From NCBI RefSeq assembly GCF_020783315.1, contig NZ_CP086063.1:2530501-2594500 (forward strand): a stretch of DNA of 64,000 nucleotides. Direction: 5' to 3'. The DNA comes from Ferruginibacter lapsinanis. Lineage in GTDB: Bacteria; Bacteroidota; Bacteroidia; Chitinophagales; Chitinophagaceae. This document shows, one piece after another, positions 62,297 to 64,000 of this stretch; the first letter of the stretch is position 1; each line of letters begins with the position of its first letter. The notes beneath the pieces are model-generated. The model ran no database searches, was not told where the DNA came from, and saw only the letters and a list, made by a program, of their open reading frames with translations. Position numbers and translations under genes: made by a program.

Positions 62297-63121
62297 TTAT
62301 TCATCATGCATACACAGCACAGGTATCTCTGATTTGGTAATAAATTTCTTTGTATTGCTTGTATGAAAAAGTTTTCCAATTAAACTATGCTTTTTAGGGA
62401 TCACAATGATCATGTCCATATTATGTTCTTTTGCAAACTGATGAACACCAGCTTCAACATCCGTATGCTCGATATAATGATACACAGGCTTTATGTCGTC
62501 TAGCATTGTATGCAGCAAAACGGTCTCGTGTGGGGTGATCTCTATAAATCGATTATGGGTAGATATTTTAATTACGTGAAGTCTTGCATTGAATGTTTTT
62601 ACAATTTCCTTTATTCTGTCTGCAGGTGTTGTTTCTACGGCTTCTGTAAAATCGCAGGCAAATCCGATGTTTTTTATGCTGCTGTATTTTTGCACTTCGG
62701 GGATAGCAATTATTGGCCAGGTTAAATGCCTGATCGTGGAGAGGGTAGTACTTCCAAAAAATATATTTTCAAGGTCGGTTTGTCCTTTTGCTCCCATTAT
62801 AATAATAAAGGGATTAATTTTTTTGCAATAGGTTTCCAGGTCCTCAGGCATATAACCAAGTATAGCTTCTGTACTAACATTAACGGTATTGCCTGTAATT
62901 GATTTTATTTTTTCTTCTAATGCAGCCATGCTTTCCTCAGCAGCATGCTTCATCTCCAATACATTTACAGATTGCAATGGAAGTTCTGCAGCGCTTACTG
63001 GTATATGATAGGTATGAAATAAAATGATATCAGCTCCGATGGCTTTTGCCATTTCAGCTCCATAATAAGCGGCATTTGTAGCCACTTTGGAAAAATCGGT
63101 AGCAATGAGGATCTTTTTCAT
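62297..63121 (-). CDS. tandem universal stress protein
   Basis: A 274-residue cytosolic protein made of two Usp domains. The first (1-145) carries the ATP-binding pattern MGAKGQTDLENIFFGSTTLSTIR, with KILIATDFSKVATNAAYYGAEMAKAI at its start. The second (146-274) has GFACDFTEAVE and VIPKKHSLIGKLFHTSNTKKFI, a weaker version of the G-x2-G-x9-G(S/T) loop. Usp proteins respond to starvation and oxidative stress; no specific partner is visible. Confidence 0.9.
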   Translation of the reverse strand: MKKILIATDFSKVATNAAYYGAEMAKAIGADIILFHTYHIPVSAAELPLQSVNVLEMKHAAEESMAALEEKIKSITGNTVNVSTEAILGYMPEDLETYCKKINPFIIIMGAKGQTDLENIFFGSTTLSTIRHLTWPIIAIPEVQKYSSIKNIGFACDFTEAVETTPADRIKEIVKTFNARLHVIKISTHNRFIEITPHETVLLHTMLDDIKPVYHYIEHTDVEAGVHQFAKEHNMDMIIVIPKKHSLIGKLFHTSNTKKFITKSEIPVLCMHDE

Positions 63122-63431
63122 TATAGTTTATTTTATGACTTGAAGCTACAACAAAATTGTGCCAATTAAAACAACTAATATCAGTTTTACAGGTAGGTAA
63201 TAAGAATAGGTTACACCCAATCTCATTGGTCAGACATTGCAGTTGTGTTATGTCATGGCATTACTGTATCAAATAATTGCTTGTTGGTTAGATTGCGTCA
63301 ATGATCTTTTAACATATTGTATTGAAAATCTTTTTTAGTTTAGGGTTGAATTTAAATCCATCCCATGCATTAATTATACATTAAGGTTTCCAAAGCAACT
63401 GCTTTCATTCATCACGTTAAAATGTATAATT
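63122..63431. other. 310-base gene-free spacer
   Basis: It lies between the divergent Usp gene and the barrel gene. AT-rich, with no clear TAnnTTTG box, hairpin or repeat in either direction. It presumably holds both promoters. Confidence 0.5.
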
Positions 63432-64000
63432 ATGAAAGCAAATGAAAAACTCCTCTCACTATTTGTTATTGCAGTAGCATTCAATACTGTTTCTGCAAAA
63501 GCACAATTATTCAGCAATATAAGCATTGGCGCAAATGGAGGTGCATATGTTTACCAGGGAGATCTTGCGCCGTCTGGTATGGGGTCATTAAAGACTACCA
63601 CAGCAGGCTTTAATATTTATGCTCAAAAAGCATTGAGTGATTATCTGTCATTTCGTTTCAATGTTGGTATTGCTAAATTGAGAGGGGATGAAAGTAAATA
63701 CAGTTCTCCTGCATACAGGCAACAACGGAATTTTATGTTCTCTACACCATTGAAAGAATTATCCGGGCTTATTTTATGGAATATCAAAGGGAGTAATTTC
63801 AGTAATAATGGAGCTGCTCCTTACTTATTAAGTGGCATAACTTTCTCTTTTCTACGAACTCAAATAGATTATAGCAGGTTAGATACTTCTCAATATAAAG
63901 ATCCCACAGTGTTTGCTAATATTGCCAGAGATGTAAATCACGGCACACCTAGGGTGATCCCTGTGATACCAATTGGTGGGGGAGTAGAATTTCCGCTTTC
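63432..64000 (+). CDS. outer-membrane beta-barrel protein (DUF6089-like), 3' truncated
   Basis: The frame runs from the ATG at 63432 to the right edge without a stop; 189 codons are visible. A signal peptide (MKANEKLLSLFVIAVAFNTV then SAKAQ) is followed by glycine- and aromatic-rich strands: ISIGANGGAYVYQGDLAPSG, TTAGFNIYAQKALSDYLSFR, RFNVGIAKLRGDES and APYLLSGITFSFLRTQIDY. GAYVYQGDLAP near the start of the barrel is typical of the DUF6089 porin-like family of Bacteroidota. Function unknown. Its C-terminus is outside the window. Confidence 0.75.
   Translation, partial: MKANEKLLSLFVIAVAFNTVSAKAQLFSNISIGANGGAYVYQGDLAPSGMGSLKTTTAGFNIYAQKALSDYLSFRFNVGIAKLRGDESKYSSPAYRQQRNFMFSTPLKELSGLILWNIKGSNFSNNGAAPYLLSGITFSFLRTQIDYSRLDTSQYKDPTVFANIARDVNHGTPRVIPVIPIGGGVEFPL

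Noticed and set aside
1..64000. tRNA, rRNA or insertion sequence
   Set aside because: No cloverleaf, rRNA-like sequence, transposase or flanking terminal repeats were recognised by reading; a covariance-model search was not possible here.

Overview
The window looks like a chromosomal segment of a low-GC member of the Bacteroidota, most likely a Chitinophagaceae relative (inference). The evidence is a secreted protein with a type IX secretion (T9SS) C-terminal sorting domain, a PorW/SprE-like T9SS protein, FAD/Fe-S and GH31 enzymes of Bacteroidota type, several start-proximal TAnnTTTG promoter boxes, and weak Shine-Dalgarno signals with some TTG/GTG starts. I saw no rRNA, tRNA, CRISPR array, transposase or prophage. 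The first and last genes are cut by the window edges.

Layout. 1-7.2 kb: one tight + strand run encodes a BamA/TamA-like barrel (5' truncated), an HD phosphohydrolase fused to a Pycsar-effector-type membrane domain, polyphosphate kinase 1, a membrane class III nucleotide cyclase and a PAP2 phosphatase. 7.3-16.1 kb: a single 2909-residue cyclic beta-1,2-glucan synthase. 16-24 kb: a T9SS cargo protein, TatD, TcdA, a MacAB-like exporter (adaptor, permease, ATPase), a small barrel protein and a small secreted protein. 24-31.4 kb: PBP1A and a PorW/SprE-like protein on the minus strand, divergent from a membrane anchor resembling an M23 peptidase without its peptidase domain, then bactofilin, a membrane protein and a SprT-like protease. 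31.5-33.6 kb: ECF sigma factor, RskA-type anti-sigma factor and fasciclin protein. 34-50 kb: mostly housekeeping genes (FAD/Fe-S oxidoreductase, GH31, prmA, plsY, M48 protease, RluD-like synthase, lipB, PLP enzyme, nucleotidyltransferase), then a second ECF sigma factor with a membrane-anchored trypsin-like protease and a heptad-repeat lipoprotein.

50.4-58.5 kb holds an aromatic amino acid operon: pheA, aminotransferase, tyrA, DAHP synthase/chorismate mutase, aroB, aroA, aroC. Upstream of pheA I found a short unannotated ORF containing FYFSFYF, followed by mutually exclusive antiterminator and terminator pairings. This is the signature of a ribosome-mediated Phe/Tyr attenuator and is the strongest regulatory discovery in the window. 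Three of the operon's gaps carry different imperfect inverted repeats.

58.5-64 kb: a YARHG lipoprotein, small lipoproteins and membrane proteins (one of 44 residues), an AI-2E family transporter, a tandem universal stress protein and the start of an outer-membrane barrel gene.

The best candidate for an undescribed system is the HD-PycTM / PPK1 / membrane cyclase / PAP2 cluster. It places a cyclic-nucleotide-type synthase, a possible hydrolase fused to a membrane effector, and polyphosphate synthesis in one transcription unit. Its function as a signalling or defence module is inference.
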